DNA from: JAJPKK01 sp963802745
Lineage (GTDB): Bacteria > Pseudomonadota > Alphaproteobacteria > Rhizobiales > Xanthobacteraceae
Length of the DNA: 64,000 bases
Reading direction: 5' to 3'
Assembly (NCBI GenBank): GCA_963802745.1
Contig: CAWDKL010000060.1
Location: 50,439 to 114,438 of the forward strand
The notes under the pieces are model-generated. The model did no database searches and was not told the DNA's origin. It saw only the letters and a program-made list of their open reading frames with translations. Made by a program: the position numbers and the translations under genes. Positions within the stretch are counted from its first letter, which is position 1; each line of letters begins with the position of its first letter. Positions 31,852 to 41,704 of the stretch are shown piece by piece.

Positions 31852-33105
31852 ATGCGGCGGTACTGGCGCGGTCCGCGCCGGATCGCGGAGGCGGTCTGGT
31901 TCGCCGGACTTCTGGCCGCCGCTATGGCGCCGGCAGCGCCGCCGTCGCGGGCGCAAACCGCGCCGGCACCGGACGTTCGCGACGATCAATTTTCCGTCGC
32001 CTACCAGATCAATCCTGCTCATACCGGTGCGATCACGTTGGACGTGCCGTTCCAGCCGCCTTTGACACTGCGCTGGAGTCAAAAAGCAGACGGGCCATTG
32101 TCCTATCCGCTCATCGCCCGCGGTAAAGTTTTCATCTACGTTTCCTATTTTCCGACCGAATCGCACCGGCATGCCGGGCGGCTTTATGCGCTCGATCAGC
32201 AGACCGGCGCGGCGGTCTGGCAGCTGCCGGTCGCCGCGACCTACGGCGAGGCGGGCATCGCCTATGATCAGGGGCGGGTTTTTCTCGTCACCTTCGACGG
32301 GGCACTCAGTGCCTACGATGCCGACACCGGGGCACCGGCGTGGACGCTGCAGCTGCCGGGTCAGACGTTCTCCGACACGCCGCCGACGGCGGCGAACGGC
32401 GTCGTTTACGCGGTGGGCACCGGCAACGGCGGCGCCCTCTACGCGGTCGATGAAGCGACCGGCACGTTGCTATGGCAGCGGCCGGTCGAGAACGGCGCCG
32501 GCAGCTCTCCGGCACTCTCCGGCGACGGCATCTATTTATCCTACCCCTGCCGCATCTATAAATTCAATCCGTTGACCGGCGAGCAGGTCGGCCGCTTCGG
32601 ACGCACAGCCACCAGTTGCAAAGGCGGCAGCGGCACGACACCGGTCTATTATCGCGGCCGCCTGTTCGTGATCGATTCCGCCGATGCCGCATCCCGGCAG
32701 GCCGCGATCTTCAACCCGAACAACGGGCGCATCATCGGAACCTTCGGTTCCACCGCCAGCATATCCGTACCGGCGCTTCAGGGCGGGGCGGGTTACTACC
32801 TGGACGGCGGCAAGTTGGCCGCTTTCGACATCGCCGCCGGCAAGACCCTGTGGAGCGCCGGCGATGGCTCGTTCGCGCTGGGGCCGCTCGTCGTCAACGG
32901 CGCGGTCTATGTGCTGTCGCGGTCCGGCACGCTCTACGCCATCGATCGCCGAACCGGCCGAACCCTCTGGCAGGCCGAGGGCGGCCCGAACGCCGCGCTG
33001 ATCGATCGAGGCAGGCCGGTGACCGGGATGGCCGCCGGCGACGGCCTGCTGGTCGTGCCGGCGGGGAGGATATTGGCGGCGTTCGGGGCGGGGCCGGACA
33101 AATAG
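31852..33105 (+). CDS. Secreted PQQ-like beta-propeller repeat protein
   Basis: The 417-residue product begins MRRYWRGPRRIAEAVW with a signal ending SRAQT; ATG 31852 follows ggagggg. Repeats such as RLYALDQQTGAAVWQLP, ALYAVDEATGTLLWQRP and TLYAIDRRTGRTLWQAEG are propeller blades of the PQQ/BamB type. The WxW docking pattern and catalytic residues of quinoprotein dehydrogenases are not seen, so it is more likely a binding or scaffold propeller than an enzyme. Confidence 0.82.
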   Translation: MRRYWRGPRRIAEAVWFAGLLAAAMAPAAPPSRAQTAPAPDVRDDQFSVAYQINPAHTGAITLDVPFQPPLTLRWSQKADGPLSYPLIARGKVFIYVSYFPTESHRHAGRLYALDQQTGAAVWQLPVAATYGEAGIAYDQGRVFLVTFDGALSAYDADTGAPAWTLQLPGQTFSDTPPTAANGVVYAVGTGNGGALYAVDEATGTLLWQRPVENGAGSSPALSGDGIYLSYPCRIYKFNPLTGEQVGRFGRTATSCKGGSGTTPVYYRGRLFVIDSADAASRQAAIFNPNNGRIIGTFGSTASISVPALQGGAGYYLDGGKLAAFDIAAGKTLWSAGDGSFALGPLVVNGAVYVLSRSGTLYAIDRRTGRTLWQAEGGPNAALIDRGRPVTGMAAGDGLLVVPAGRILAAFGAGPDK

Positions 33106-33275
33106 CGCGCACCACGGATGCGGTGACGAAGTTCATGCGGCTCCGGCAGTCGATGGGGCCGTTGAACTGTCACGACCGCGCCTTGTGCACGGTGCTAAAC
33201 CATGCTGAGGTAAAGTGCTCAGAGCCCACTCTGGCAGCAATCTTTATCCGATAGGACACTGACAGGGAAACAGCA

Positions 33276-34830
33276 ATGAAAACATTGGTCGAACTTGCGT
33301 GGCGAGGTCGCGTGGCTTCAAGTTGTAGCGGTCTGACCGCACTAGGTTTTCTGCTGATCGCGGCATCGGCATCCGCCCAGCAACCGAACTCCGATTCCGG
33401 GTCAAACCGGAGCACAATTCGTCCCGCCGTATGTCGGCCAGCCCGCTTTACCGGCCCCGATATACACAACACCGGTGCCTCAGAGCCCGTTTATGGCACC
33501 CAACGGCCGTAACAGCATCCATCTGGATGCCTATCAGAGCGACACCGTTCCCTTGGTGCAGAAGGCACCCTTGGGTTTCTTTCCCAAGGTGACCTCAAAC
33601 TACCTTGATTGTATCTCCACCTTGACGCTTACCAACAGCGGGCAACTGATCGGGATTTGCGTACCTGCGTTCAACGGCGCGCCGACGACGACGCCCTTCC
33701 TGTATCTTCTCGCCCCCGTCACCTTGGCGACCATAACCAAATATGATCTTCCGGTTTTGCAAAACACCGGCTCGGCGTTCGGCGGCGGCGGTTATTTTTA
33801 TCTCGACCAGAACCAAAACGTCGTCTTCCCGACCGGCACCAATCAGGTCTGGCAAGCCAAAATCGTAAACGGAAACAGTTTCAATATCACCAAGACCTGC
33901 GACCTCTCATCTTATGTGCCGTATACGGGGGCGAACGCGCAGGTGATTCAATCGGTGTTCCCCGACAATACCGGCCTGCTGTGGTTTACTTCCAGCGGAG
34001 GCACCGTAGGCACCCTGGATTTCACAACCTGCAAGGTTCAGGTGACGACGATCGAGCCCATTTCCAAGTCCTTCGCCACCGATCCCACGGCTCAGGGCGG
34101 CGTTTTTATCGTTTCGAATTACGCGATGTACCGCTTCGACGCCAGCCGGAGCGGCGCTCCTCAAGTTACGTGGCGCGAGCCCTATGACCGCGGTACGATG
34201 CAGAAGCCCGGACAGGTGCAGCAAGGCTCGGGCACCACACCGACGCTGTTCGGCACGCAGTATGTGACGATCACCGACAACGCCGACCCTCAAATGCACG
34301 TTCTGGTGTATAAGCGCGCGAAGAATGTTTTAGGCTCGCGCCTGGTCTGCTCCGTCCCGGTGTTCCAGCCCGGTGCCAGCGCTACCGAAAATTCGCTGAT
34401 CGCCACCAACTCCTCGATCATCGTCGAGAACAATTATGGCTATGTTGGACCCCAGTCAACCGAAAATGGGGCCGCGACGACACCGGGCATCACCCGGATT
34501 GATTTCAACAGCGCCCAGCAGTCCTGTTCGACCGTTTGGACCAACAACCAGCTGGCGGTTCCGACCGTGGTTTCGCAGGCTTCGCTGTGGTCCGGGCTCA
34601 TATACACCTACAGCAAGAATGCTGGGCCGGGGACTACGGACGCCTGGTACTTCGCAGCGCTGAGCTTCTACACCGGCGAAACCGTATGGAAGCGCTTGGC
34701 GGGCACGGGCGAGCTGTACAACAACAGCTTCTCAGGTATCGCGTTCAGTCCCGACGGCAAAAGCGTTTATACGGGGGTGCTCGGAGGCGTCGTGGGCATG
34801 ACCGACGCTTCCGGTCTGTACAATCCCTAA
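33276..34830 (+). pseudogene. Secreted propeller-like protein, frameshifted near the N-terminus
   Basis: ATG 33276 (agggaa upstream) starts MKTLVELAWRGRVASSCSG with a signal ending SASAQQP. The protein continues in another frame as TPIPGQTGAQFVPPYVGQPA, which places a one-base gain near 33381-33386. The main part (about 450 codons) has Gly- and Trp-containing blade-like repeats (GLLWFTSSGGTVGTLDF, DGKSVYTGVLGGVVGM) and four to five Cys. It resembles the propeller protein upstream in layout but I cannot name a family. Possibly an exported sugar- or metal-binding protein. Confidence 0.55.
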
Positions 34831-35259
34831 GCGCTATCACTATCCTTGACCCGTCGATCCGACCCGAAACAAAGCGCGGCTTTACGTCCTGGAACACAGC
34901 CGGATCTGTTCGGCTGTGTGCTTCTTGTGAAGGAATGAGACATCGGCGGGCGCGTCGTCTATGAGACGCACCCGGGTGGTTCGCGATGAAATCGCGCCAT
35001 AACCGTTGAACAATCCAGTAGAACAACCTGCGGACCTTTTGCGAGGGAAGCGGCGGAAACGACCCGTCGCCGGGCGCCAGGATGAGGTTGGAGAAGCGAT
35101 CAGCTCATATCTGGGCGTCGCCTCAGTTCTGATTCTTGGTCCCAAAGTTGAACGTTTACGATTGGCCTCGAGATCCGTAAACTCCCGCTACAGGATGAAG
35201 AGGATGCGCACTGTAGCGTCGCGATAGCCGTTGTCTCGATCAGTGAAGGAGCCTTTGCT
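34831..35259. other. Gap without a confident gene
   Basis: About 430 bases. Short frames on both strands lack ribosome binding sites and domains. A minus-strand stretch near 34920-35050 (FYWIVQRLWRDF) could be a protein remnant but cannot be assigned. Confidence 0.35.
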
Positions 35260-36249
35260 ATGATGCGCCAAGCGCTCATGACGTTGACTTTCGCGCTGGC
35301 GACAGGGCTGGGCATGTCCCCGGCCTTCTCTCAGACGCCGCCTAATACCACTCAGTTTCAGCCAGTTCCCGACATCCCCGGCGTTATCAAAGGCGGAACC
35401 ATGCCGGAGGTGGTGATCAAGGGCTTGACCAGCTCCGACGACGCCTTCTGGCTGCCGAACGTCGGCGTCATCTTTTCGGAGCCGCGGGCCAACCGCATCG
35501 TGCGGCTGGACGAGCACGACCAGCCCGTCACTTTCGTGGGCAATCTGCACGGCCCGCTCGGAATGGTCTTTGACGCGAAGAACGGCCGGCTGGTATCGCT
35601 GCAGACTGATCCAGGGTTCACCGGCCCTCGCGTCGTGTGGCCCCCAGGCAAGGAAGCAATCCTAGCGGATAACTACCAGGGGAAACCGTTCGGCCGCCCG
35701 AACGACATCGTCGCAGACCGCAATGGAGGGCTGTATTTCACGGATATTCCCCCCGACCGGACCGTTATTCCGGCCGCTGTATACTACGTACCGCCTGGTG
35801 GTGCTGCGATCCGCGCGGCGGAGGGAATCACGACCCCCAACGGCTTGCAGCTCAGCCACGACGAGAAGACACTCTATGTGAACGATACCGGGGGCATCAA
35901 CATTTATGCCTTCGACGTGCAGCCGGACGGGCGGCTCACCAATCGGCGCGTATTCGCTACCTATGTTGGGCGCGACCAGACGCTCCCCCCAGGCAGCCCG
36001 CCGAGATCGAATGCCGACGGCCTGGTCACCGATGACGACGGCCGGTTTTATGCGCTGACGGAATCCGGGATCGAAGTTTTGAGCCCCACCGGACAGCACC
36101 TCGGCGTCATCCCGCTCTGGTGCATCACGCGGCGCTGCCAGAATCTCGGGTTCGGCGGACCCGATAAGCGCACGCTTTACGTGGCCGGCGGCGGCACGCT
36201 GCTGCGGATTGCGATGCTCACACGCGGATTTCAGGGCCGGGCCAAGTGA
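35260..36249 (+). CDS. Secreted SMP-30/gluconolactonase family protein
   Basis: The 329-residue propeller protein starts at ATG 35260 after aaggag with a signal ending SPAFSQTP. Motifs of the family are GRPNDIVADRNGGLYFTD, TPNGLQLSHDEKTLYVND and SNADGLVTDDDGRFYAL, which carry the Asn and Asp residues that bind the catalytic metal in SMP-30 lactonases. A periplasmic lactonase is likely; the substrate is not deducible. It stands alone after a 430-base gap. Confidence 0.85.
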   Translation: MMRQALMTLTFALATGLGMSPAFSQTPPNTTQFQPVPDIPGVIKGGTMPEVVIKGLTSSDDAFWLPNVGVIFSEPRANRIVRLDEHDQPVTFVGNLHGPLGMVFDAKNGRLVSLQTDPGFTGPRVVWPPGKEAILADNYQGKPFGRPNDIVADRNGGLYFTDIPPDRTVIPAAVYYVPPGGAAIRAAEGITTPNGLQLSHDEKTLYVNDTGGINIYAFDVQPDGRLTNRRVFATYVGRDQTLPPGSPPRSNADGLVTDDDGRFYALTESGIEVLSPTGQHLGVIPLWCITRRCQNLGFGGPDKRTLYVAGGGTLLRIAMLTRGFQGRAK

Positions 36250-36360
36250 CGATATACCGCCGCCGAAAGCGACTCTGAAAGTGCGAACACCGAGAGCCCC
36301 GGCACTTCACGTTCATCTATGGAAACAAATTTCCGATGCGGCAGAACTGGAGGCAGCGCT

Positions 36361-36440
36361 GTAGCCGGATGAGCGACCGCTTGGGTCGCGACATCCGGGG
36401 AATGCCCCGACCCGCATGTCGCTTCGCTCATGCGGGCTTA
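36361..36440. repeat. Palindromic repeat, family D
   Basis: gtagccggatgagcgaccgc at the left and gcttcgctcatgcgggctta at the right flank tcgcgacatccgggg, closely matching the element at 18208-18285. Confidence 0.65.
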
Positions 36441-36514
36441 CCGGTCTCCACAGTCCTCTCGGTGCGGCGCAGTGGCGGTCGTCCGCGCGATGATGGGGGC
36501 GCGACCCGGGAAAA

Positions 36515-38437
36515 TTAGGCGAGCTTAACCCGCTCGGCGTCGGCATCCTTGCCGAGCGCCTCGAACACCTTGGTGACAATGCCGCGGGCGTCGAGGCCGG
36601 CCTTGGCATACATGGCGTTGGGTGAATCCTGGTCGATGAAAATGTCGGGCAGCACCATGGCGCGGAATTTGATGCCGCGATCGAGCGCGCCGGCGTCGGC
36701 CAGCGCTTGCAGCACAAAGGAACCGAAGCCGCCGATCGACCCTTCCTCGATGGTGATCAAGACCTCGTGTTCGCGCGCCAGCCGCAGCACCAGCGCCGTA
36801 TCCAGCGGCTTGGCAAAACGGGCATCGGCCACCGTTGTAGAGAGGCCGTACCCGGCCAGTTCGTCGGCCGCCTTGAGGCATTCGGTAAGGCGCGCCCCAT
36901 AGCATAGCAGCGCGACCTTCTCCCCCTCGCGCAGGATGCGGCCGCGGCCGATCTCCAGCGGCTGGCCTTCGGCCGGCATGGGCACGCCGCGGCCTTCGCC
37001 GCGCGGATAGCGCAGCGCCGAGGGCCGGTCGTCGATCGCCACCTGCGTCGCCACCATGTGGACGAGATCCGCCTCGTCGGCGGCCGCCATCAGCACGAAG
37101 CCCGGCAGGCAGCCCAGATAGGCGATGTCGAACGAGCCCGCATGGGTCGGACCGTCGGCGCCGACCAGCCCGGCCCGGTCCATCGCGAACCGCACCGGCA
37201 GGCGCTGGATCGCGACATCGTGCACCACCTGGTCGTAGCCGCGTTGCAGGAATGTCGAATAGATCACCGCGAACGGCTTGAACCCTTCGGTCGCGAGCCC
37301 GGCCGCGAAGGTGGTGGCATGCTGTTCCGCGATGCCGACATCGAAGGTGCGGTCCGGAAACGCCTTGCCGAACAGATCGAGCCCGGTGCCCGACGGCATT
37401 GCGGCCGTAATGGCGACGATCTTGTCGTCCTTGGTGGCCTCCTTGATGAGGCTCTCGGCAAACACCTTGGTGTAGGCGGGGGCCGAGGATTTGGATTTGG
37501 CCTGCGCGCCGGTCGCCACATCGAAGGCGACCACGCCGTGGTACTTATCCGCGGAGGTTTCGGCCGGCGGATACCCCTTGCCCTTCTGCGTCACCACGTG
37601 CACCAGCACCGGTCCCGACTTGGCCTCGCGCACATTGTGCAGCACCGGGAGCAGGTGCTCAAGATTGTGGCCGTCGATCGGGCCGACGTAATAGAACCCG
37701 AGTTCCTCGAACAAGGTGCCGCCGGTGATCAGGCCGCGGGCATATTCCTCCGCCCGCACGGCGCGCTGCTGGAAGAATTTCGGCAGGTGATCGGCCAGCT
37801 GTTTGCCGATTTCGCGCAGCGACAGGTAGGTGCGTCCGGACAACAGCCGCGACAGATAGGCCGACATGGCGCCGACCGGCGGTGCAATCGACATATCGTT
37901 GTCGTTGAGAATGACGATCAGCCGGGAGTCCATGGCGCCGGCATTGTTCATGGCCTCGTAGGCCATACCGGCCGACATGGCACCGTCGCCGATGACACAA
38001 ATGACGTTTCGATCGCGCCCGCTTAGCGCGTTGGCCACCGCCATACCGAGGCCCGCGGAAATCGAGGTCAACGAATGCGCGGCCCCGAACGGATCGTATT
38101 CACTCTCCGCCCGCTTGGTGAAGCCCGACAATCCGCCGCCCTGGCGTAATGTGCGGATGCGGTCGCGACGTCCGGTCAGAATTTTGTGCGGATAGCTTTG
38201 GTGCCCGACGTCCCAGATCAGCCGGTCGCGGGGCGTATCGAAAATGTAATGCAGCGCCACCGTCAGTTCGACGACGCCGAGCCCGGCACCGAGATGGCCG
38301 CCAGTCTGGGCGACCGCGTTGATGAGGTCATGACGCAATTCGTCGGCGATCTGCTTGAGCCGGTCAGGCTCGAATTGGCGCAGATCTTCCGGGGTGCGGA
38401 TTTGGTCGAGAAGCGGCGTCTTGGTTGGCTCGTACAA
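36515..38437 (-). CDS. dxs: 1-deoxy-D-xylulose-5-phosphate synthase
   Basis: The 640-residue thiamine diphosphate enzyme has TGGHLGAGLGVVELTVALHY, the ThDP motif starting VIGDGAMSAGMAYEAMNNAG, and transketolase-like GTGLDLFGKAFPDRTFDVG and DRAGLVGADGPTHAG. It makes DXP from pyruvate and glyceraldehyde 3-phosphate, the first step of the MEP isoprenoid pathway. TTG 38437 is chosen because ggagg precedes it by seven bases and the resulting length is normal; an open frame continues upstream to 38509 without a good binding site. Confidence 0.95.
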   Translation of the reverse strand: MYEPTKTPLLDQIRTPEDLRQFEPDRLKQIADELRHDLINAVAQTGGHLGAGLGVVELTVALHYIFDTPRDRLIWDVGHQSYPHKILTGRRDRIRTLRQGGGLSGFTKRAESEYDPFGAAHSLTSISAGLGMAVANALSGRDRNVICVIGDGAMSAGMAYEAMNNAGAMDSRLIVILNDNDMSIAPPVGAMSAYLSRLLSGRTYLSLREIGKQLADHLPKFFQQRAVRAEEYARGLITGGTLFEELGFYYVGPIDGHNLEHLLPVLHNVREAKSGPVLVHVVTQKGKGYPPAETSADKYHGVVAFDVATGAQAKSKSSAPAYTKVFAESLIKEATKDDKIVAITAAMPSGTGLDLFGKAFPDRTFDVGIAEQHATTFAAGLATEGFKPFAVIYSTFLQRGYDQVVHDVAIQRLPVRFAMDRAGLVGADGPTHAGSFDIAYLGCLPGFVLMAAADEADLVHMVATQVAIDDRPSALRYPRGEGRGVPMPAEGQPLEIGRGRILREGEKVALLCYGARLTECLKAADELAGYGLSTTVADARFAKPLDTALVLRLAREHEVLITIEEGSIGGFGSFVLQALADAGALDRGIKFRAMVLPDIFIDQDSPNAMYAKAGLDARGIVTKVFEALGKDADAERVKLA

Positions 38438-38550
38438 GGGCTTCCTCCGTGCCGCCGAAACGGAAGCGAATCGCGACACATGTCGTTCCGTCGAAATCCC
38501 GGCTAGCAAACACGTCTAAGATGGCAGCTATGCGGCTAGCTTAGATCACA

Positions 38551-38577
38551 ATCCCGCAAACTTAAACCTTGCGGGAT
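38551..38577. other. Perfect 9-bp hairpin between dxs and the cytochrome gene
   Basis: atcccgcaa and ttgcgggat are perfectly complementary around a nine-base loop. On neither strand does a long T-run follow directly, so a terminator or attenuator role for the cytochrome gene or dxs leader is possible but weakly supported. Confidence 0.35.
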
Positions 38578-38689
38578 AGAAAGGCAATTTTGTAGGCAGT
38601 CTCGCTGGCTGTCAACCAGGCCGGACAGCAGAATCGCTCACTATCCTTTACGGAATCGCTCGTCCCGCTGCCGATACCCGGTTGCCGAA

Positions 38690-39244
38690 TTATTGTTGGG
38701 GCGGCTCCACGTGCATGTATTGCGCGTGGCAGCTGTCGCAAGCGACCCGCAGCTTCTTGGCCTGCCCGCGAAAGGCTTCCAAATCGGCAGCTTGGCTGGT
38801 ATCGTAGGCCGTCATCGCGGCAGCTTGAGCCATGCGGTAGAAGGTGTCGAAATCCTGCCAGATCGCCAGCGTCGCCGTCGTCGGGCTCGGCGAGCCGTCG
38901 GCCCCTACGGCAGGCTTGGTCTGCGGCGGGAACAGGTGCGGGAATGCGGCCAGCAGCGTACTGATCCGATCCGCGTGCAACTTCAAGTCTTCGAGCTGAA
39001 TCTGCTTGGCTTCCAGCCCGAGTTCGACACCGGCCATTTCAGTCTCGATACCGTCCATGAGCAGCTGACGCGCCTGGATCACCTCGTCGGACCGGTCGAT
39101 CCCGGTCAGTCCGGGGACCTTGTCCTGGCCCCGCGCAGATGGGCTCAGCATCGCGGCGCCGAACACCGCGACGGCGGCCATGGCCACGGCTGCCAGCACG
39201 ACTGCCGTCTTGCCATCGCGCATCACGGGCATCATCAAAACCAT
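38690..39244 (-). CDS. Class II cytochrome c family protein
   Basis: The 184-residue protein starts at ATG 39244 after aaggag, with a membrane or signal segment (VVLAAVAMAAVAVFGAAML). The single heme motif CDSCHAQY is near the C-terminus, as in cytochrome c', preceded by a four-helix-bundle style sequence. It is periplasmic and probably carries electrons or binds small gases. It is separated by 250 bases from dxs and by about 180 bases from the DUF6351 gene. Confidence 0.88.
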   Translation of the reverse strand: MVLMMPVMRDGKTAVVLAAVAMAAVAVFGAAMLSPSARGQDKVPGLTGIDRSDEVIQARQLLMDGIETEMAGVELGLEAKQIQLEDLKLHADRISTLLAAFPHLFPPQTKPAVGADGSPSPTTATLAIWQDFDTFYRMAQAAAMTAYDTSQAADLEAFRGQAKKLRVACDSCHAQYMHVEPPQQ

Positions 39245-39425
39245 CCCGATTCTCCTTGACTAAGCGGTCGCTTGCACGACCGCGCGCGGCCGCTCAAGCT
39301 TCACGGTTCGTTTTGCATCGTCGTAAAATGCGGGGGCGCGGCCGCGATCCTACGCCAACCGCGCCGCAACGGGAAGCCCCATCCACCCTGTCCGCAATGA
39401 GGCTCCCTACAAAATCACCACCCGC

Positions 39426-41675
39426 TCATTGGCGCGGCGGGATGGCCGCGAATTCGCCGTTGCCCCGGAACGACAACCACGTTCCGGCGAGGGCGACCTG
39501 TTCGATGCCCGGCTTTGTATAGTCGCAAACGCCGTCCGGGAACACCTGCCGCAGCCGGGCGAGCTGTTCCGCGGTCGGTAGCACCTTGTAGTCTGCCGGA
39601 TCGACCGGCTTTAGCGCGCATTTGAACACGTCGTCGGTCGGCGGCGCGCCGGCGGCGAGACGCGCATCCCCGGCGAACGGGAACAGCTGCTTGCAGCGTT
39701 CCGCGTCGGTGAGCTTCTCGATGACCCCGACGCGCGCGCCCGCCACCGCCGGGTAGCAGGCATCGGTCAGTTCGGCCGGCTTGTTGGCGGCGACCTTGGC
39801 GGATTTCGGCCGGTCCGATTTATCGTTGGCGATGGCGGTCAGCCAGGTGTCGAGCAGCGCCAGCGCTTCGCCCGATACGCGGGCGAGCGGCGCGTCCGCC
39901 GTGCGGGTGTCGTTCTGGAGGCGGCCAAGACTTGCCACCGTGATTACGACGTGATTGGCGGCGGTGCCGTTGGCCTTGATGAGCCGGGCACGCATCACGG
40001 CACTGTGGTAGCCATCATGCACATCGACGTCTTTCAGGGCATCGAAAGGCGGCGGCGGCGCGCCGTCCACATAGGAGCGGATGTCAACGATCGGGATCGC
40101 GGCGAGCCCGCCGCCGGCCGCATTGACCCGTCCGGTTTCGTAGGCCCGGCGCAGCGCTACCGGATCGCCGACCATGCGCCGCGGCACCACCTTCCCGTTG
40201 ATGTCGAAGCCGCCGACCCGCGCATTCACATCGATGAACTGCTCGAAGCTGATGGTGCCGTCGTTGAGGGCGCGCAGGCCATATTGCACGCCGACATTAT
40301 CGAACGGGCTGCGGGCGAATCCGGTTTGGGGATCGATCCCAAAGACGTTCGCCAAATTGTCCTGATAGGTGCAGCGGACACCCTTGGCTTTCAGCTCCGG
40401 ATCGAGCGCTACGCGCTTCGTGACGGTCGCATCGCAATTTTCCGGCCGGGCATTGGGATAGCGGGTGCCGTTGCTGACGCAATAGCCAAAATATTTGCCG
40501 GCGACAGCGCCCTTCTGCGCGAGGGTCCATGTGCCGCCCGACGTGTTGAAGGCGTGCTCCAGCAATTCGCAATCATAATGCGGCTGCAAAAAGCTCATCA
40601 CGTCCGGATAGCTGCGCGCCGGCATGATGGCATCGAGCAGGCCCGGATAGTTGTTGCCGATCAGGTGCTGCTGCATCGAGCCGCCGGACCCGCCATGTCC
40701 GATGGTGAACAGCGGCGAGCCGAATTCCTTGATGAAATGCTCCTTGATCTTAGCCATCGTCTCGGCGGATTTCACGTCGTCATTATTGGTGCCCATGACG
40801 TTGAGCGAACCCGCCGCCACCGCATAGCCGCGGGTGACGAACGCGTCGAGAAAAGCGGCACCAAGATCCTCCATGAAGAATTTGCCGTCGGTGCCGGTCA
40901 TCATGCCGAGGTTGCGGCCCATGTGGTAATTGGCCTGGACGCCGCCGCCGAAACTGTAGATCAGCTTGCCGTTCCAGCCCGAGGCTGCCGAAAGGGCGAT
41001 CGCGGTCGGCAGCGCGCCCGCCGCCGGATCATGCAAAATATTGATCAGATAGGCGGAGCGGTTGATGACGCCTTTCTCCTGGCGGACAATCAGCGGAACT
41101 TCCTTGCCCTCAGTGGTTTTGGTGGTGCCGATGTCGGTCGGCCGCGCCGCCTGGGGGTCGAACGGTTTCCACGCGCCGCCCTTGTCGCGGTAAAAATATT
41201 TTACCACCGAAGGCGCCGCGCAGGAGGCGTCGGTGGCGGGCGCCAGCCCATGGGCCTCGTTTTCGCACACGAACGGGGTCTGCTGCGGTCCGGCGAACAG
41301 CGTGCCGTTGAGCGGATGATTGACGAGGGTGAGGCTCGCTTGCCTGCCGCCAGCCTTGGCGACGAGCGGGTTGGCGCCGTCCTGCAGGCCGGTAACGAGG
41401 CCGACCCAGCCGCCCTTCGCGGCAGGGCGGAACGCGTCTGACAGGTCGGCCGACCCAGACGTCACCACGGGCGCTGTCTCCGTGCCGGTAATCAGCACCA
41501 GCGCATCGCCGCCGCTGACCAGCTCCGGCTGCGACGACAGCACCTCGATGCCGAGGACGGTTGACGCGGGTGCTTGTGCGGAGGCGGCGGGAAAACCCGC
41601 CGCGATCCATGCAACGGCCGCGCCTATGACCGCGACAGCGCCGATCCGCCGGTTGATAATCCTGCTCAACTGCAC
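39426..41675 (-). CDS. Secreted DUF6351 family protein (alpha/beta hydrolase-like)
   Basis: The 749-residue protein has a signal ending FPAASAQAP, then LGIEVLSSQPELVSGGDALV typical of DUF6351 proteins, and later TIGHGGSGGSMQQHLIG, a Gly-x-Ser-x-Gly-like nucleophile region. Several Cys pairs (CENEAHGLAPATDASC, CTYQDNLANVFG context) suggest disulfides. A late His (VDVHDGYHSAVM) could complete a catalytic triad. The substrate is unknown; tannin, polyester or phenolic ester cleavage are possibilities from family resemblance only. Confidence 0.75.
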   Translation of the reverse strand: MQLSRIINRRIGAVAVIGAAVAWIAAGFPAASAQAPASTVLGIEVLSSQPELVSGGDALVLITGTETAPVVTSGSADLSDAFRPAAKGGWVGLVTGLQDGANPLVAKAGGRQASLTLVNHPLNGTLFAGPQQTPFVCENEAHGLAPATDASCAAPSVVKYFYRDKGGAWKPFDPQAARPTDIGTTKTTEGKEVPLIVRQEKGVINRSAYLINILHDPAAGALPTAIALSAASGWNGKLIYSFGGGVQANYHMGRNLGMMTGTDGKFFMEDLGAAFLDAFVTRGYAVAAGSLNVMGTNNDDVKSAETMAKIKEHFIKEFGSPLFTIGHGGSGGSMQQHLIGNNYPGLLDAIMPARSYPDVMSFLQPHYDCELLEHAFNTSGGTWTLAQKGAVAGKYFGYCVSNGTRYPNARPENCDATVTKRVALDPELKAKGVRCTYQDNLANVFGIDPQTGFARSPFDNVGVQYGLRALNDGTISFEQFIDVNARVGGFDINGKVVPRRMVGDPVALRRAYETGRVNAAGGGLAAIPIVDIRSYVDGAPPPPFDALKDVDVHDGYHSAVMRARLIKANGTAANHVVITVASLGRLQNDTRTADAPLARVSGEALALLDTWLTAIANDKSDRPKSAKVAANKPAELTDACYPAVAGARVGVIEKLTDAERCKQLFPFAGDARLAAGAPPTDDVFKCALKPVDPADYKVLPTAEQLARLRQVFPDGVCDYTKPGIEQVALAGTWLSFRGNGEFAAIPPRQ

Positions 41676-41704
41676 CTCCCACGATGGGTCCTTCGGTCTG
41701 AAAT

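Noticed and set aside
39951..41441. Open frame of 496 codons antisense to the DUF6351 gene
   Set aside because: Same reason: no motif, fully inside the opposite gene.
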